Shown here: positions 45,080 through 53,773 of the stretch, piece after piece | Layout: each line of letters opens with the position of its first letter | Position numbering within the stretch: position 1 is the stretch's first letter | The notes under the pieces: generated by a model | The model's database searches: none | Seen by the model: the letters and a program-made list of their open reading frames with translations, nothing else | What the model was told of the DNA's origin: nothing | Translations under genes and position numbers: made by a program | Origin: CAKZNE01 sp964485405 | Lineage (GTDB): Bacteria > Bacteroidota > Bacteroidia > Flavobacteriales > Schleiferiaceae | DNA length: 64,000 nucleotides | Direction of reading: 5' to 3' | NCBI GenBank assembly: GCA_964485405.1 | Contig: CAZAJG010000014.1 | Coordinates: 1-64,000 of the forward strand

Positions 45080-45506
45080 GGCCAGGTAGGTTTAAACTAA
45101 AAACACGTGTATCCTCTTCTACACGTATTTTTAAGGTGGGACATTCTGCGGGAATTAAGTTACAAATTTTTTCAGGCCATTCCATGAAACAGTAACCACC
45201 TGAATATAAGTAATCTTCCACTCCAAAATCTAAAGCTTCTGCTTCGTTTTTAAGTCGATAAAAATCAAAATGGTATATGGAACCATATTTTGGAGAGCTA
45301 TATTCGTTTACCAAAGAAAAGGTTGGACTACTTACCTCATCCTCTACTCCCATATGCGTGCACAAAGATTTAATAAAGGTAGTTTTACCTGCTCCCATTT
45401 CTCCCTCAGTGGCTAACAACCTATGGGAGCCCATTGCTTCTAGTAACCATTCCGCTACTTCCGGCAACTGCTCAATACCTTTAACCTTCATTTCTGCACT
45501 TGTCAT
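45072..45506 (-). CDS. tsaE: tRNA threonylcarbamoyladenosine biosynthesis ATPase TsaE
   Basis: Small ATPase that supports TsaB/TsaD in making t6A37 in ANN-decoding tRNAs. The 144-residue chain has the P-loop GEMGAGKTTFIK, SSPTFSLVNEY, HFDFYRL and the terminal block YCFMEWPEK. These are complete TsaE motifs. It lies 16 nt behind porX and overlaps ald. Confidence 0.94.
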   Translation of the reverse strand: MTSAEMKVKGIEQLPEVAEWLLEAMGSHRLLATEGEMGAGKTTFIKSLCTHMGVEDEVSSPTFSLVNEYSSPKYGSIYHFDFYRLKNEAEALDFGVEDYLYSGGYCFMEWPEKICNLIPAECPTLKIRVEEDTRVFSLNLPGHE

Positions 45507-45522
45507 TTTGCAAAAATAAACG

Positions 45523-47076
45523 CTATCCTTTAGATGTCAATACAGCAAATGGAATGATCATCTCCTCTAAAGAAACTCCTCCATGTTGGTAAGTATTTCT
45601 GTAATACTTTACGTAGTGATTAAAATTGTTGGGATAAGCAAAGAACAGGTCTTCTTTGGCAAAAACAAAAGACGAGTTAATATTGGGCTTTGGCAGGTAA
45701 ATATCTTCTGGATTTTTAATCTCAAATACATCCTTATACTGGTAGCTCATGTTTCTACCCACTTTATATCTAAGGTTGGTATTCAGATCCTTAGGTCCTA
45801 CAATTTTTGTTGGGTCTCCACAATTGATGGTACCATGATCAGTAGTTAAAACTAATTTAAAGCCTTTATCTCGTCCTGCTTTTATCATATCCAACAAAGG
45901 CGAGTTTTTAAACCAACTTAAAGTAAGCGATCGGTAAGCTTTATCGTTATCCGCCAATTCGCGGATTACTTTCATATCTGTTTTTGCATGTGAGAGCATA
46001 TCCACAAAGTTGTATACAATCACGTTAAGCTGGTTTTCAGAAAGATTGGACATATTATCGGCCAATTTCTTTCCTTGATTTAGATTGGTAATTTTATTGT
46101 AAGAAAATTTCATATCTCCAAAACCAGTCCTCTTCAATTGATCGGCTAAAAAGTCTTTCTCATACAGGTTTTTACCCTCATCATCCGTATCTTCTATCCA
46201 TTTATCGCTAAATCGCTTCTTTATTTCGGAAGGCATAAGTCCGGCAAAAAGAGCATTTCGAGCGTATTGAGTTGCGGTAGGCAGTATGCTATAAAACAAC
46301 TTCTCTTCTTCTACAATAAAATACTCTTCCAGCACAGGCTGAATAACTTTCCATTGATCATACCTCAGGTTATCAATCACCACCATGAGGATTTTTTCTT
46401 CCTGCTTGGCTTTTGGCAAAACCCATTCTTTAATTAAAGTATGAGACATAACTGGAGAATCTCCTCCATCAAACCAATCCTCGTAATTGCGTTCTATAAA
46501 CTTAAAAAACTGCGAATTGGCTTCTTTCTTTTGAGTCAGTAAAATTTCATTCAAACCTTCATCCTCAAGCTTATCCAGCTTTAGCTCCCAGTATGTCAGC
46601 TTTTTATATAAGCTTAACCAACCTTCGTAGTCGTTTACCATTGCTAAATCCATCCCTATCTGGCGAAACTCTTGCTGGTAATTACTCGTGGTCTTTTGAC
46701 TCACCAAACGCTTTGTATCCAGATTCTTTTTTATAGAAAGCAGGATTTGCTTTGGGTTAACCGGTTTAATTAAGTAATCCGAAATCTGAGAACCAATCGC
46801 ATCATCCATAATGCTCTCCTCTTCACTCTTAGTGATCATCACAACCGGGAGAGAGCTATGAATAGTTTTGATTTCTTGTAAAGTTTCCAAGCCATTTAAA
46901 CCTGGCATATTCTCATCTAAAAACACTAAGTCATAATGTTTTTCTCCAACCATATCAATGGCATCAGCACCATTATTTATAGTATCCACTTTATACCCTT
47001 TCCCTTCTAAAAAAATGATATGAGGTTTTAGTAGGTCGATCTCATCGTCAACCCAGAGTATTTGAATATTGTCCAT
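45523..47076 (-). CDS. porX: Response regulator with PglZ domain (PorX type)
   Basis: In Porphyromonas and Flavobacterium PorX is needed for T9SS gene expression and function. The 517-residue chain has an N-terminal receiver (1-120) with D54 in FLDENMPGLNG and LIKPVNP, a helical middle, and a C-terminal PglZ domain of the alkaline phosphatase fold (about 200-517) with VVIDNLRYDQW, the probable nucleophile T269 in LPTATQYARN, and TTDHGT. Characterised PorX proteins hydrolyse cyclic and linear oligonucleotides. The window also codes for two T9SS cargo proteins, so the system is evidently in use. The sensor PorY is not here. Confidence 0.92.
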   Translation of the reverse strand: MDNIQILWVDDEIDLLKPHIIFLEGKGYKVDTINNGADAIDMVGEKHYDLVFLDENMPGLNGLETLQEIKTIHSSLPVVMITKSEEESIMDDAIGSQISDYLIKPVNPKQILLSIKKNLDTKRLVSQKTTSNYQQEFRQIGMDLAMVNDYEGWLSLYKKLTYWELKLDKLEDEGLNEILLTQKKEANSQFFKFIERNYEDWFDGGDSPVMSHTLIKEWVLPKAKQEEKILMVVIDNLRYDQWKVIQPVLEEYFIVEEEKLFYSILPTATQYARNALFAGLMPSEIKKRFSDKWIEDTDDEGKNLYEKDFLADQLKRTGFGDMKFSYNKITNLNQGKKLADNMSNLSENQLNVIVYNFVDMLSHAKTDMKVIRELADNDKAYRSLTLSWFKNSPLLDMIKAGRDKGFKLVLTTDHGTINCGDPTKIVGPKDLNTNLRYKVGRNMSYQYKDVFEIKNPEDIYLPKPNINSSFVFAKEDLFFAYPNNFNHYVKYYRNTYQHGGVSLEEMIIPFAVLTSKG

Positions 47077-47083
47077 ACTTTTG
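47076..47083 (+). promoter_or_regulatory. Possible -7 element for the HD-domain gene
   Basis: TACTTTTG fits TAnnTTTG, 50 nt before the TTG start at 47133. It begins exactly at the first base of the divergent porX start codon, so the two transcripts would overlap slightly. Confidence 0.35.
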
Positions 47084-47132
47084 TTACAAGATTTTTTAGG
47101 TGATTAAGAAATAAATTTTATTCAAAAAGCTT

Positions 47133-48359
47133 TTGAACCACACTAATAAGTTAAAGATACTAAACGACCCAATATACGGTTTCATTACTATTCCCAACGA
47201 ATTAATTTTCGACCTTATCGAACATCCTTATTTCCAGAGGTTGAGGAGAATTTCGCAATTGGGTTTAACCTATCTCGTATATCCGGGTGCTTATCATACG
47301 CGCTTTCATCATGCCATTGGAGCCATGCATTTAATGGATAAAGCGGTGAGAATTTTAAGGTCTAAAGGACATGAAATTACTCCAGAAGAGGAAAATGCCG
47401 TGAAAATTGCAATTTTACTGCACGATATTGGCCATGGCCCATTCTCCCATGCATTAGAAAATTCGATCGTTAAAAATATTCACCACGAAACTCTTTCCCT
47501 TGAGTTTATGAAGGTGCTGAATGAAGAATTTGAAGGAAAGCTAAGCATGGCTATTCAAATCTTTCAAAACAAATATCCTAAGAAGTTTCTTCATCAGCTT
47601 ATCTCCAGTCAACTGGATATGGACCGTTTAGACTACTTAAGGAGAGACTCCTTTTACACTGGCGTTACTGAGGGTCAGGTAAATACAGAACGACTTATTA
47701 CCATGTTGAATATCAAAGATGATCAAATCGTAGTAGATCAAAAAGGTATTTATTCTGTTGAAAAGTTCATCGTATCTAGGCGGCTTATGTATTGGCAAGT
47801 TTATTTGCATAAAACGGTTTTATCTGCCGAGTTTCTCATTATCAAAATTCTACAACGTGCTCGGGAGATTTACACAGAAAACATGGCAATGCCCTCTGTG
47901 GTAAGAAAGTTTATCTCAGGCTCTGTCTCTAACGATTATAAGAAATTGTTACCTGAATACGCACAGCTAGATGATTATGATATCATCTCTGCTATAAAAG
48001 AATGGCAAAAACATGAAGACAAGGTTTTATCCATTCTTTGTAAAAACCTTTTAGAAAGAAAGTTATTGGCCGTAATGGTTTCAAACAGTCCAAACAATGA
48101 GGAACAAATACATCAGCTTAAATTAAAAACACAAAAGCAATTTGGTTTAAACTATGATGAAACCGAGTACTTTGTGTTTAATCAAGGCCTTACCAATAAT
48201 GCCTATGACCCTAAGCAGGATCGTATAAACCTCCTATATAAAGATGGCTCAACAGTAGATATAACTGTGGCCGCGGATCAACTAAATATTTCAGCTTTAG
48301 CAAAACCTGTAACCAAAAATTTCCTCTTCTTTCCAAAGGAATGCAGACCCCTTAAATAG
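47133..48359 (+). CDS. HD-domain phosphohydrolase (SAMHD1/dGTPase-like)
   Basis: A 408-residue protein with start TTG 47133 (MNHTNKLKILNDPIYGF); no ATG is near. The metal-binding histidines and aspartates are in TRFHHAIGAMHLM, LLHDIGHGPFSHALE and SSQLDMDRLDYLRRD. This arrangement is that of dNTP triphosphohydrolases and related enzymes, so hydrolysis of a nucleotide is likely, but the substrate is not shown. In Flavobacteriia the gene commonly sits just before lpxD, as here (28 nt). Confidence 0.88.
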   Translation: MNHTNKLKILNDPIYGFITIPNELIFDLIEHPYFQRLRRISQLGLTYLVYPGAYHTRFHHAIGAMHLMDKAVRILRSKGHEITPEEENAVKIAILLHDIGHGPFSHALENSIVKNIHHETLSLEFMKVLNEEFEGKLSMAIQIFQNKYPKKFLHQLISSQLDMDRLDYLRRDSFYTGVTEGQVNTERLITMLNIKDDQIVVDQKGIYSVEKFIVSRRLMYWQVYLHKTVLSAEFLIIKILQRAREIYTENMAMPSVVRKFISGSVSNDYKKLLPEYAQLDDYDIISAIKEWQKHEDKVLSILCKNLLERKLLAVMVSNSPNNEEQIHQLKLKTQKQFGLNYDETEYFVFNQGLTNNAYDPKQDRINLLYKDGSTVDITVAADQLNISALAKPVTKNFLFFPKECRPLK

Positions 48360-48374
48360 GGCCTAAAAATTTCC

Positions 48375-48382
48375 TACTTTTG
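48375..48382 (+). promoter_or_regulatory. -7 promoter element of the lpx operon
   Basis: TACTTTTG fits TAnnTTTG and ends only 5 nt before the lpxD ATG, so the mRNA would begin at or next to the start codon. Confidence 0.42.
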
Positions 48383-48387
48383 GCCAG

Positions 48388-49410
48388 ATGGAATTTTCTG
48401 CAAAACAAATTGCTGAACTACTTCAAGGAACGGTAGAAGGCAATGCTGATATTAAAGTAAATACACTTGCAAAAATTGAAGAGGGAAAAGAGGGTGCTCT
48501 TAGTTTTCTAGCGAACCCACAGTATACGCCATACATTTATTCAACAGATGCTTCTATAGTTATTGTTAATAATGATTTTGAAGCGGAACAGGAAATAAGC
48601 TCTACTCTGATTCGAGTGGATGATGCTTATCGGTCTTTTGCACAACTTCTGGAAATTTACAATCAACTCAAAAACGATAAAAAAGGAATCGATTCGCAAT
48701 CCAAGATTGAAAAATCTTCAACCCTTGGAGAAGATTGTTATGTAGGCGCCTTTGCGTATATCGGTGAAAATGTAACCATTGGTAAAAACAGTAAAATATA
48801 CCCGGGCTGCTACATTGGCGACAATGTAACCCTTGGTGAAAATGCGATTGTTTTTAGTGGAGTTAAAATTTATGCGGATTGTGAAATCGGTAAATCCGTT
48901 ACATTACATAGTGGTGTAATTGTAGGAGGAGACGGTTTTGGCTTTGCTCCAAACAATAACTCTTACGATAAAGTGGCTCAAATCGGTAATGTGATTATTG
49001 AAGATCATGTTGAAGTTGGGGCAAATACAACTATTGACAGAGCAACTTTAGGATCTACTATAATTCGAAAAGGCGTAAAGTTGGACAACCTTATCCAAAT
49101 AGCCCATAACGTAGAAATTGGTGAGAATACAGTGATAGCTGCTCAAACAGGTGTAGCTGGATCCACCAAAATAGGAAGCAATTGTATGATTGGTGGGCAA
49201 GTAGGAATTGTAGGCCACTTAAATATTGCCGATAATGTAAAAATTGCTGCACAAAGTGGTATCGGGTCAGATATCGCAGAAGGGCAAATTGTTCAAGGAT
49301 CTCCTGCTTTTAGTATAAAGGAGTATAAAAAATCTTATGTTTACTTTAGAAAGTTAGCTCAATTGGCTAATGATATTGATCAACTTAAAAAACAGCTGCA
49401 ATCAACTTAA
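48388..49410 (+). CDS. lpxD: UDP-3-O-acylglucosamine N-acyltransferase
   Basis: Third step of lipid A synthesis, adding the N-linked acyl chain. The 340-residue chain has the N-terminal substrate-binding domain (1-100, FSAKQIAELLQG), a left-handed beta-helix of hexapeptide repeats, the catalytic histidine in IQIAHNVEIG and the segment VGGDGFGFAPN. A C-terminal helix completes it. It is the first gene of lpxD-lpxC/fabZ-lpxA. Confidence 0.95.
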   Translation: MEFSAKQIAELLQGTVEGNADIKVNTLAKIEEGKEGALSFLANPQYTPYIYSTDASIVIVNNDFEAEQEISSTLIRVDDAYRSFAQLLEIYNQLKNDKKGIDSQSKIEKSSTLGEDCYVGAFAYIGENVTIGKNSKIYPGCYIGDNVTLGENAIVFSGVKIYADCEIGKSVTLHSGVIVGGDGFGFAPNNNSYDKVAQIGNVIIEDHVEVGANTTIDRATLGSTIIRKGVKLDNLIQIAHNVEIGENTVIAAQTGVAGSTKIGSNCMIGGQVGIVGHLNIADNVKIAAQSGIGSDIAEGQIVQGSPAFSIKEYKKSYVYFRKLAQLANDIDQLKKQLQST

Positions 49411-49413
49411 GCT

Positions 49414-50808
49414 ATGCACTCTCAGCAAAAAACAGTTAAGCAAAAAATAAGTGTTTCGGGCACAGGATTACATACCGGTGAAGAAGTTACTTTAACTTTT
49501 AACCCGGCCAAAGTAGGAAGTGGTTTTGTTTTTAAGAGAACCGATGTGTCTGGGCAACCAGAGATTCCAGCTCTTGCAAAATATGTAGTTAGCACAGATA
49601 GAGGCACTACTATTGGTCAAAAAGATGTGCTCGTAAATACAGTTGAGCATGTTCTTGCCGCCTTGGTTGGAATGGACTTGGATAACTGCCTTATTGAAAT
49701 TGATGGTTCTGAAACACCAATCATGGACGGCAGCTCGCAGCCTTTTGTACAAGCTCTTGAAGAAGCAGGTATTGAAGAGCAAGATGCGCGAAGAGAATAC
49801 TTCGAAATCACAGAACCGCTCCGGTATGAGGAAGATGGTGTAGAGCTTATGGCTATCCCTGCTGACAAATACGAAGTTTCCGTAATGGTAGATTATGGGA
49901 CCAAAGTCTTAGCCAGCCAGAACGCACATCTTACGGATATCGCTGACTTTAAAACGGAAATCGCCTCTTCTAGAACTTTTAGCTTTTTGCATGAATTGGA
50001 ATTTTTGCTTGACAATGGCTTAATTCAAGGAGGTGATTTGAATAATGCCATCGTTTATGTGGATAAGGAAATATCTCCCGACCGTATAGAGAAACTCAAA
50101 AAAGCATTTAATAAAGATAATGTATCGGTTAAGGCCAATGGAGTTTTAGATAATCTTGACCTTCATTACCCCAATGAAGCAGCTCGTCATAAATTATTGG
50201 ATGTAGTTGGCGATTTGGCTTTAGCTGGTAAAAGAATAAAAGGACGGATCTTCGCTACCAAGCCTGGACATAAGGGCAATACGGAATTCGCAAAAGTCCT
50301 TTACAATAAAATAAAAGAAGAAAGCAAAAGACCTGATCTTCCATACTACGATCCTAATGCTGAGCCATTTTATGATGTAGTGGAAATCATGAATCGCCTC
50401 CCACACCGCCAACCTTTTTTGTTGGTCGATAAAATTCTGGATTTAACTAAAGATTCTGTAGTTGGACTGAAAAGTGTGACTATGAATGAGGAATTTTTTA
50501 GAGGTCATTTCCCCGGAGCACCTGTTATGCCTGGCGTACTTCAAATTGAAGCCATGGCTCAAGTAGGTGGAATTTTAGCTCTCAGCAATGTTCCCGACCC
50601 TGAAAACTATTTAACCTATTTGCTCAAAATGGATAACATCCGATTTAAGCAAAAAGTAGTACCCGGAGACACTATATTATTTCGTTTGAGACTTACTCAG
50701 CCCATCCGAAGAGGATTAGTACAAATGCACGGTGAAGCCTTTGTTGGCAACAAGGTAGTTTGTGAAGCTGATCTTATGGCTCAAATTGTAAAAGAAAGAA
50801 ATAAGTAA
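49414..50808 (+). CDS. lpxC-fabZ: Fused UDP-3-O-acyl-GlcNAc deacetylase / 3-hydroxyacyl-ACP dehydratase
   Basis: A bifunctional 464-residue protein characteristic of Bacteroidota. Residues 1-300 are LpxC, the committed lipid A step, with SGTGLHTGE, the zinc histidine in VEHVLAAL, DGSSQPFV and the zinc residues in HKLLDVVGDLALAG. Residues 315-464 are FabZ, with LPHRQPFLLVDKIL and the catalytic region RGHFPGAPVMPGVLQIEAMAQ. The fusion ties lipid A and phospholipid acyl supply, which draw on the same 3-hydroxyacyl-ACP pool. It lies 3 nt after lpxD and 1 nt before lpxA. Confidence 0.97.
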   Translation: MHSQQKTVKQKISVSGTGLHTGEEVTLTFNPAKVGSGFVFKRTDVSGQPEIPALAKYVVSTDRGTTIGQKDVLVNTVEHVLAALVGMDLDNCLIEIDGSETPIMDGSSQPFVQALEEAGIEEQDARREYFEITEPLRYEEDGVELMAIPADKYEVSVMVDYGTKVLASQNAHLTDIADFKTEIASSRTFSFLHELEFLLDNGLIQGGDLNNAIVYVDKEISPDRIEKLKKAFNKDNVSVKANGVLDNLDLHYPNEAARHKLLDVVGDLALAGKRIKGRIFATKPGHKGNTEFAKVLYNKIKEESKRPDLPYYDPNAEPFYDVVEIMNRLPHRQPFLLVDKILDLTKDSVVGLKSVTMNEEFFRGHFPGAPVMPGVLQIEAMAQVGGILALSNVPDPENYLTYLLKMDNIRFKQKVVPGDTILFRLRLTQPIRRGLVQMHGEAFVGNKVVCEADLMAQIVKERNK

Positions 50809-50809
50809 A

Positions 50810-51592
50810 ATGAATCAACCCCTAGCATACGTTCATCCTTCCGCTAAAATTGCCAATACCGTAGTTATTGAGCCATTTACTACCGTTCATAAAAACGTAG
50901 AAATTGGTGAAGGAACATGGATTGGCTCTAATGTAACCATTATGGAAGGCGCCAGAATAGGGAAAAACTGTAGAGTTTTTCCAGGTGCAGTAATTTCTGC
51001 AATTCCTCAAGATCTTAAGTTTGAGGGGGAAGATAGTTTGGTTATTGTTGGTGATAATACTACGATTCGCGAATGTGTAACCATCAACCGAGGAACAAAG
51101 GCACTGGGGAAAACCGAAATTGGCAAAGGCTGTCTTATTATGGCTTGTGCGCACATAGCTCATGATTGCGTTATTGGTAATCATTGCGTAGTAGTAAATG
51201 GATGTTTACTAGCAGGCCATGTAGAAATGGGTGATTGGGCAATTATTGGTGGATTAGTTGCTGTTCAACAATTCTCAAAAATTGGAACACACGCTTTTGT
51301 TGGAGGAGGATCTCTGGTAAGAAAAGATGTACCGCCTTTCGTAAAAGCGGCTAAAGAGCCAATATCGTATGCAGGTATTAACTCTATCGGCTTGAGAAGA
51401 AGAGGATACGACAACGATAAGATCAATGAGATTCAAAATATTTATCGAATCTTATTCCAAAATAAATACAATACTTCTCAAGCGTTAGAAATCATAGAAA
51501 CAGATTTTAAGGCCACACAGGAGCGAGATGAAATTTTAACTTTTATCCGAAACTCTCAAAGTGGAATTATGAAAGGATTCCGTTTGGAGTAA
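50810..51592 (+). CDS. lpxA: UDP-N-acetylglucosamine O-acyltransferase
   Basis: First step of lipid A synthesis. The 260-residue chain begins YVHPSAKIANTVVIEPF, carries about ten hexapeptide coils, the catalytic histidine in ACAHIAHDCVIG and the acyl-chain region GLVAVQQFSKIG. The C-terminal helical domain (YDNDKINEIQNIYRILF) is typical. It follows the LpxC-FabZ gene by 1 nt. Confidence 0.97.
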   Translation: MNQPLAYVHPSAKIANTVVIEPFTTVHKNVEIGEGTWIGSNVTIMEGARIGKNCRVFPGAVISAIPQDLKFEGEDSLVIVGDNTTIRECVTINRGTKALGKTEIGKGCLIMACAHIAHDCVIGNHCVVVNGCLLAGHVEMGDWAIIGGLVAVQQFSKIGTHAFVGGGSLVRKDVPPFVKAAKEPISYAGINSIGLRRRGYDNDKINEIQNIYRILFQNKYNTSQALEIIETDFKATQERDEILTFIRNSQSGIMKGFRLE

Positions 51593-51593
51593 G

Positions 51594-52214
51594 ATGAAGA
51601 TCGTTTTATCTGACGTTAGTAGAAAATTCAATAAGCAAATCGTATTTAGGAATATTTCCTACACTTTTGAGCAAGGTGGTAGGTATGCCATTCTTGGAGG
51701 AAATGGAAGCGGTAAATCAACTTTATTAAAAGTTATCTCTTCCGCCCTAACAGTATCTTCCGGGAAAGCAGAATATTATCAAAACGAACAGATATTGTCT
51801 CAAGATGCTGTGCCTTTTAACATTTCAATCGCAGCTCCATACTTAGAACTAATAGAGGAACTTACAGCCGCTGAGTTTCTAAACTTTCATCAAAAATTAA
51901 AACCTTTTTCCAAGAACTTAGATGTTTCCGCTATCCTAAAAGTTCTCTATCTGGAATCTTCATCCAATAAAGAAATTAGAAATTTTAGTTCTGGAATGAA
52001 ACAACGTTTAAAGTTAGGAACAGCTCTCCTGAGTCAGTCCTCTCTCGTAATATTGGACGAACCTACCTCAAACCTAGATCCTAAAGGTGTGGAGTGGTAT
52101 AAGGGACTCGTGAGTGATTATGGAAACGGAAAAACCATATTAGTAGGAAGCAACTTCAGTGAAGACGAAATGGGCTTCTGTACAAATCAATTGGAACTAA
52201 AAAATTACAAATAA
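51594..52214 (+). CDS. Stand-alone ABC transporter ATP-binding protein
   Basis: A 206-residue ATPase with Walker A GGNGSGKST, signature NFSSGMKQRLKLG and Walker B LVILDEPTSNLD. It starts 1 nt after lpxA, so it is in the lpx operon. No permease is encoded next to it. From its place between lpxA and efp, a role in lipid or lipopolysaccharide export is tempting, but the short CcmA/ABC-2-like shape also fits other substrates. The partner membrane protein must lie elsewhere. Confidence 0.83.
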   Translation: MKIVLSDVSRKFNKQIVFRNISYTFEQGGRYAILGGNGSGKSTLLKVISSALTVSSGKAEYYQNEQILSQDAVPFNISIAAPYLELIEELTAAEFLNFHQKLKPFSKNLDVSAILKVLYLESSSNKEIRNFSSGMKQRLKLGTALLSQSSLVILDEPTSNLDPKGVEWYKGLVSDYGNGKTILVGSNFSEDEMGFCTNQLELKNYK

Positions 52215-52223
52215 CTTATAACT

Positions 52224-52231
52224 TACCTTTG
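52224..52231 (+). promoter_or_regulatory. Possible -7 element for efp
   Basis: TACCTTTG fits TAnnTTTG, 18 nt before the efp ATG. Confidence 0.35.
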
Positions 52232-52249
52232 TTAAAATTTTACTGAACT

Positions 52250-52813
52250 ATGGCTAGTACTTCTGATATCAGAAACGGACTTTGTATCAATCACAACGGT
52301 GCTCCTTATCAAATCATTGAATTTCTTCATGTAAAACCAGGAAAAGGCCCTGCTTTTGTGCGAACTAAAATGAAAAATTTGGACACTGGAAGAGTATTGG
52401 ATAATACCTTTCCTTCTGGTGCTAAAATTGAAGAAATACGCATTGAAAATCGTACCTACCAATATTTGTATGACGATCCCGATGGTTTTCACTTTATGAA
52501 TATGGAGGATTACAATCAAATCCAGATCGCAAAAGAGCTAATCAACGCGCCACAGTTTCTAAAGGAAGGAATGGAGTGTCAGGTATTATTTCATGCGGAT
52601 GAGGAAAGACCCATGATATGTGAACTACCACAAAAAGTTACTCTACAAATAACCTATACCGAGCCAGGTATAAAAGGTGATACGGCTACCAATGCCACTA
52701 AACCTGCCACAGTTGAAACAGGAGCAGAAGTAAGAGTTCCTTTGTTTATCAATGAAACAGACAAAATTGTAATCGACACAGCTAGCGGAAGTTATAAAGA
52801 AAGAGCTAAGTAA
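52250..52813 (+). CDS. efp: Translation elongation factor P
   Basis: Relieves ribosome stalling at proline stretches. The 187-residue chain has three beta-barrel domains, with the tip loop KPGKGPAF carrying K32, the residue that is modified in many bacteria. The C-terminal signature runs through TGAEVRVPLFINETDKI. The modification enzymes EpmA/EpmB are not seen in the window. It lies between the lpx ABC ATPase and the second lpxD-like gene. Confidence 0.96.
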   Translation: MASTSDIRNGLCINHNGAPYQIIEFLHVKPGKGPAFVRTKMKNLDTGRVLDNTFPSGAKIEEIRIENRTYQYLYDDPDGFHFMNMEDYNQIQIAKELINAPQFLKEGMECQVLFHADEERPMICELPQKVTLQITYTEPGIKGDTATNATKPATVETGAEVRVPLFINETDKIVIDTASGSYKERAK

Positions 52814-52816
52814 CAT

Positions 52817-53743
52817 ATGAAGCTTCCTCGTTCTTATTCCCTTAAAGAAATTGCTGAAATACTAAATTGTGAGTTTGTTGGTGATGCTAACCATAAGGTT
52901 AGTGGCATCAACGAAATACATGTAGTAGAGGATGGTGACATTGTATTTGTGGACCATCCGAAATACTACGACAAAGCATTACAGTCCAAAGCTACTACCG
53001 TTCTTATTAATAAAACGGTGGAAGCTCCTGAGGGTAAAGGACTGTTGATTTCTGATGATCCATTTCGCGACTTCAATAAACTCACTAAAAAGTTTAATCC
53101 TTTTGTGTCGGCAAACTCCGCTATTGCGGAATCTGCTGCTATTGGTGAGGGAAGCGTTATTCAACCCAATTGTTTTATTGGCAACAATGTAGTCATCGGT
53201 AAGAATTGTCTTATCCACCCTAATGTTACTCTATACGATAATACCATATTGGGAGATGATGTGGTTATACATGCAGGAACAGTGCTAGGAAGTGATGCCT
53301 TTTATTATAAAAAAAGACCAGAAGGCTATGATCGATTACTTTCTGGCGGGCAAGTAGTTATTGAAAACCAGGTAGAACTCGGTGCTTCCTGTACTATTGA
53401 TCGTGGTGTAAGCGGTAAAACTATTATCGGCAAAGGTTCCAAACTAGACAACAATGTGCATATTGGTCACGATACGCATATCGGTGAAAACTGTTTATTC
53501 GCTTCGCAGGTTGGAATTGCAGGTTGTGTTGTTGTAGAAAATGATGTTATTCTTTGGGGCCAGGTAGGCGTTACTAGTGGCATAACCATTGGCGAAAAAG
53601 CGGTGGTTTTAGCTCAATCTGGAATTGCAAAATCTTTAAAAGGACGCACCACTTATTTTGGATATCCGGCTGAAGAGGCGAGAAAAAAATATCGGGAAAT
53701 GGCCGCTTTAAGAAAACTACCTGAAATCATTGAAAATCTTTAA
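52817..53743 (+). CDS. Second LpxD-like acyltransferase
   Basis: A 308-residue paralogue of the lpxD product at 48.4 kb, 3 nt after efp. It keeps the N-terminal domain (SLKEIAEILNCEFVGD), the hexapeptide beta-helix and a histidine at the catalytic place in VHIGHDTHIG. The C-terminal helix is shorter, and the segment after the glycine pair reads LGSDAFYYKKRPEGYD in place of VGGDGFGFAP, a region near the acyl pocket. The substrate may therefore be another nucleotide sugar or acyl chain. It was probably derived from an lpxD duplication. The gene order efp-lpxD-like is, as far as I recall, conserved in Flavobacteriia. Confidence 0.83.
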   Translation: MKLPRSYSLKEIAEILNCEFVGDANHKVSGINEIHVVEDGDIVFVDHPKYYDKALQSKATTVLINKTVEAPEGKGLLISDDPFRDFNKLTKKFNPFVSANSAIAESAAIGEGSVIQPNCFIGNNVVIGKNCLIHPNVTLYDNTILGDDVVIHAGTVLGSDAFYYKKRPEGYDRLLSGGQVVIENQVELGASCTIDRGVSGKTIIGKGSKLDNNVHIGHDTHIGENCLFASQVGIAGCVVVENDVILWGQVGVTSGITIGEKAVVLAQSGIAKSLKGRTTYFGYPAEEARKKYREMAALRKLPEIIENL

Positions 53744-53773
53744 TTTAAGACTAATTTTTCCCTTAAAGAGATA

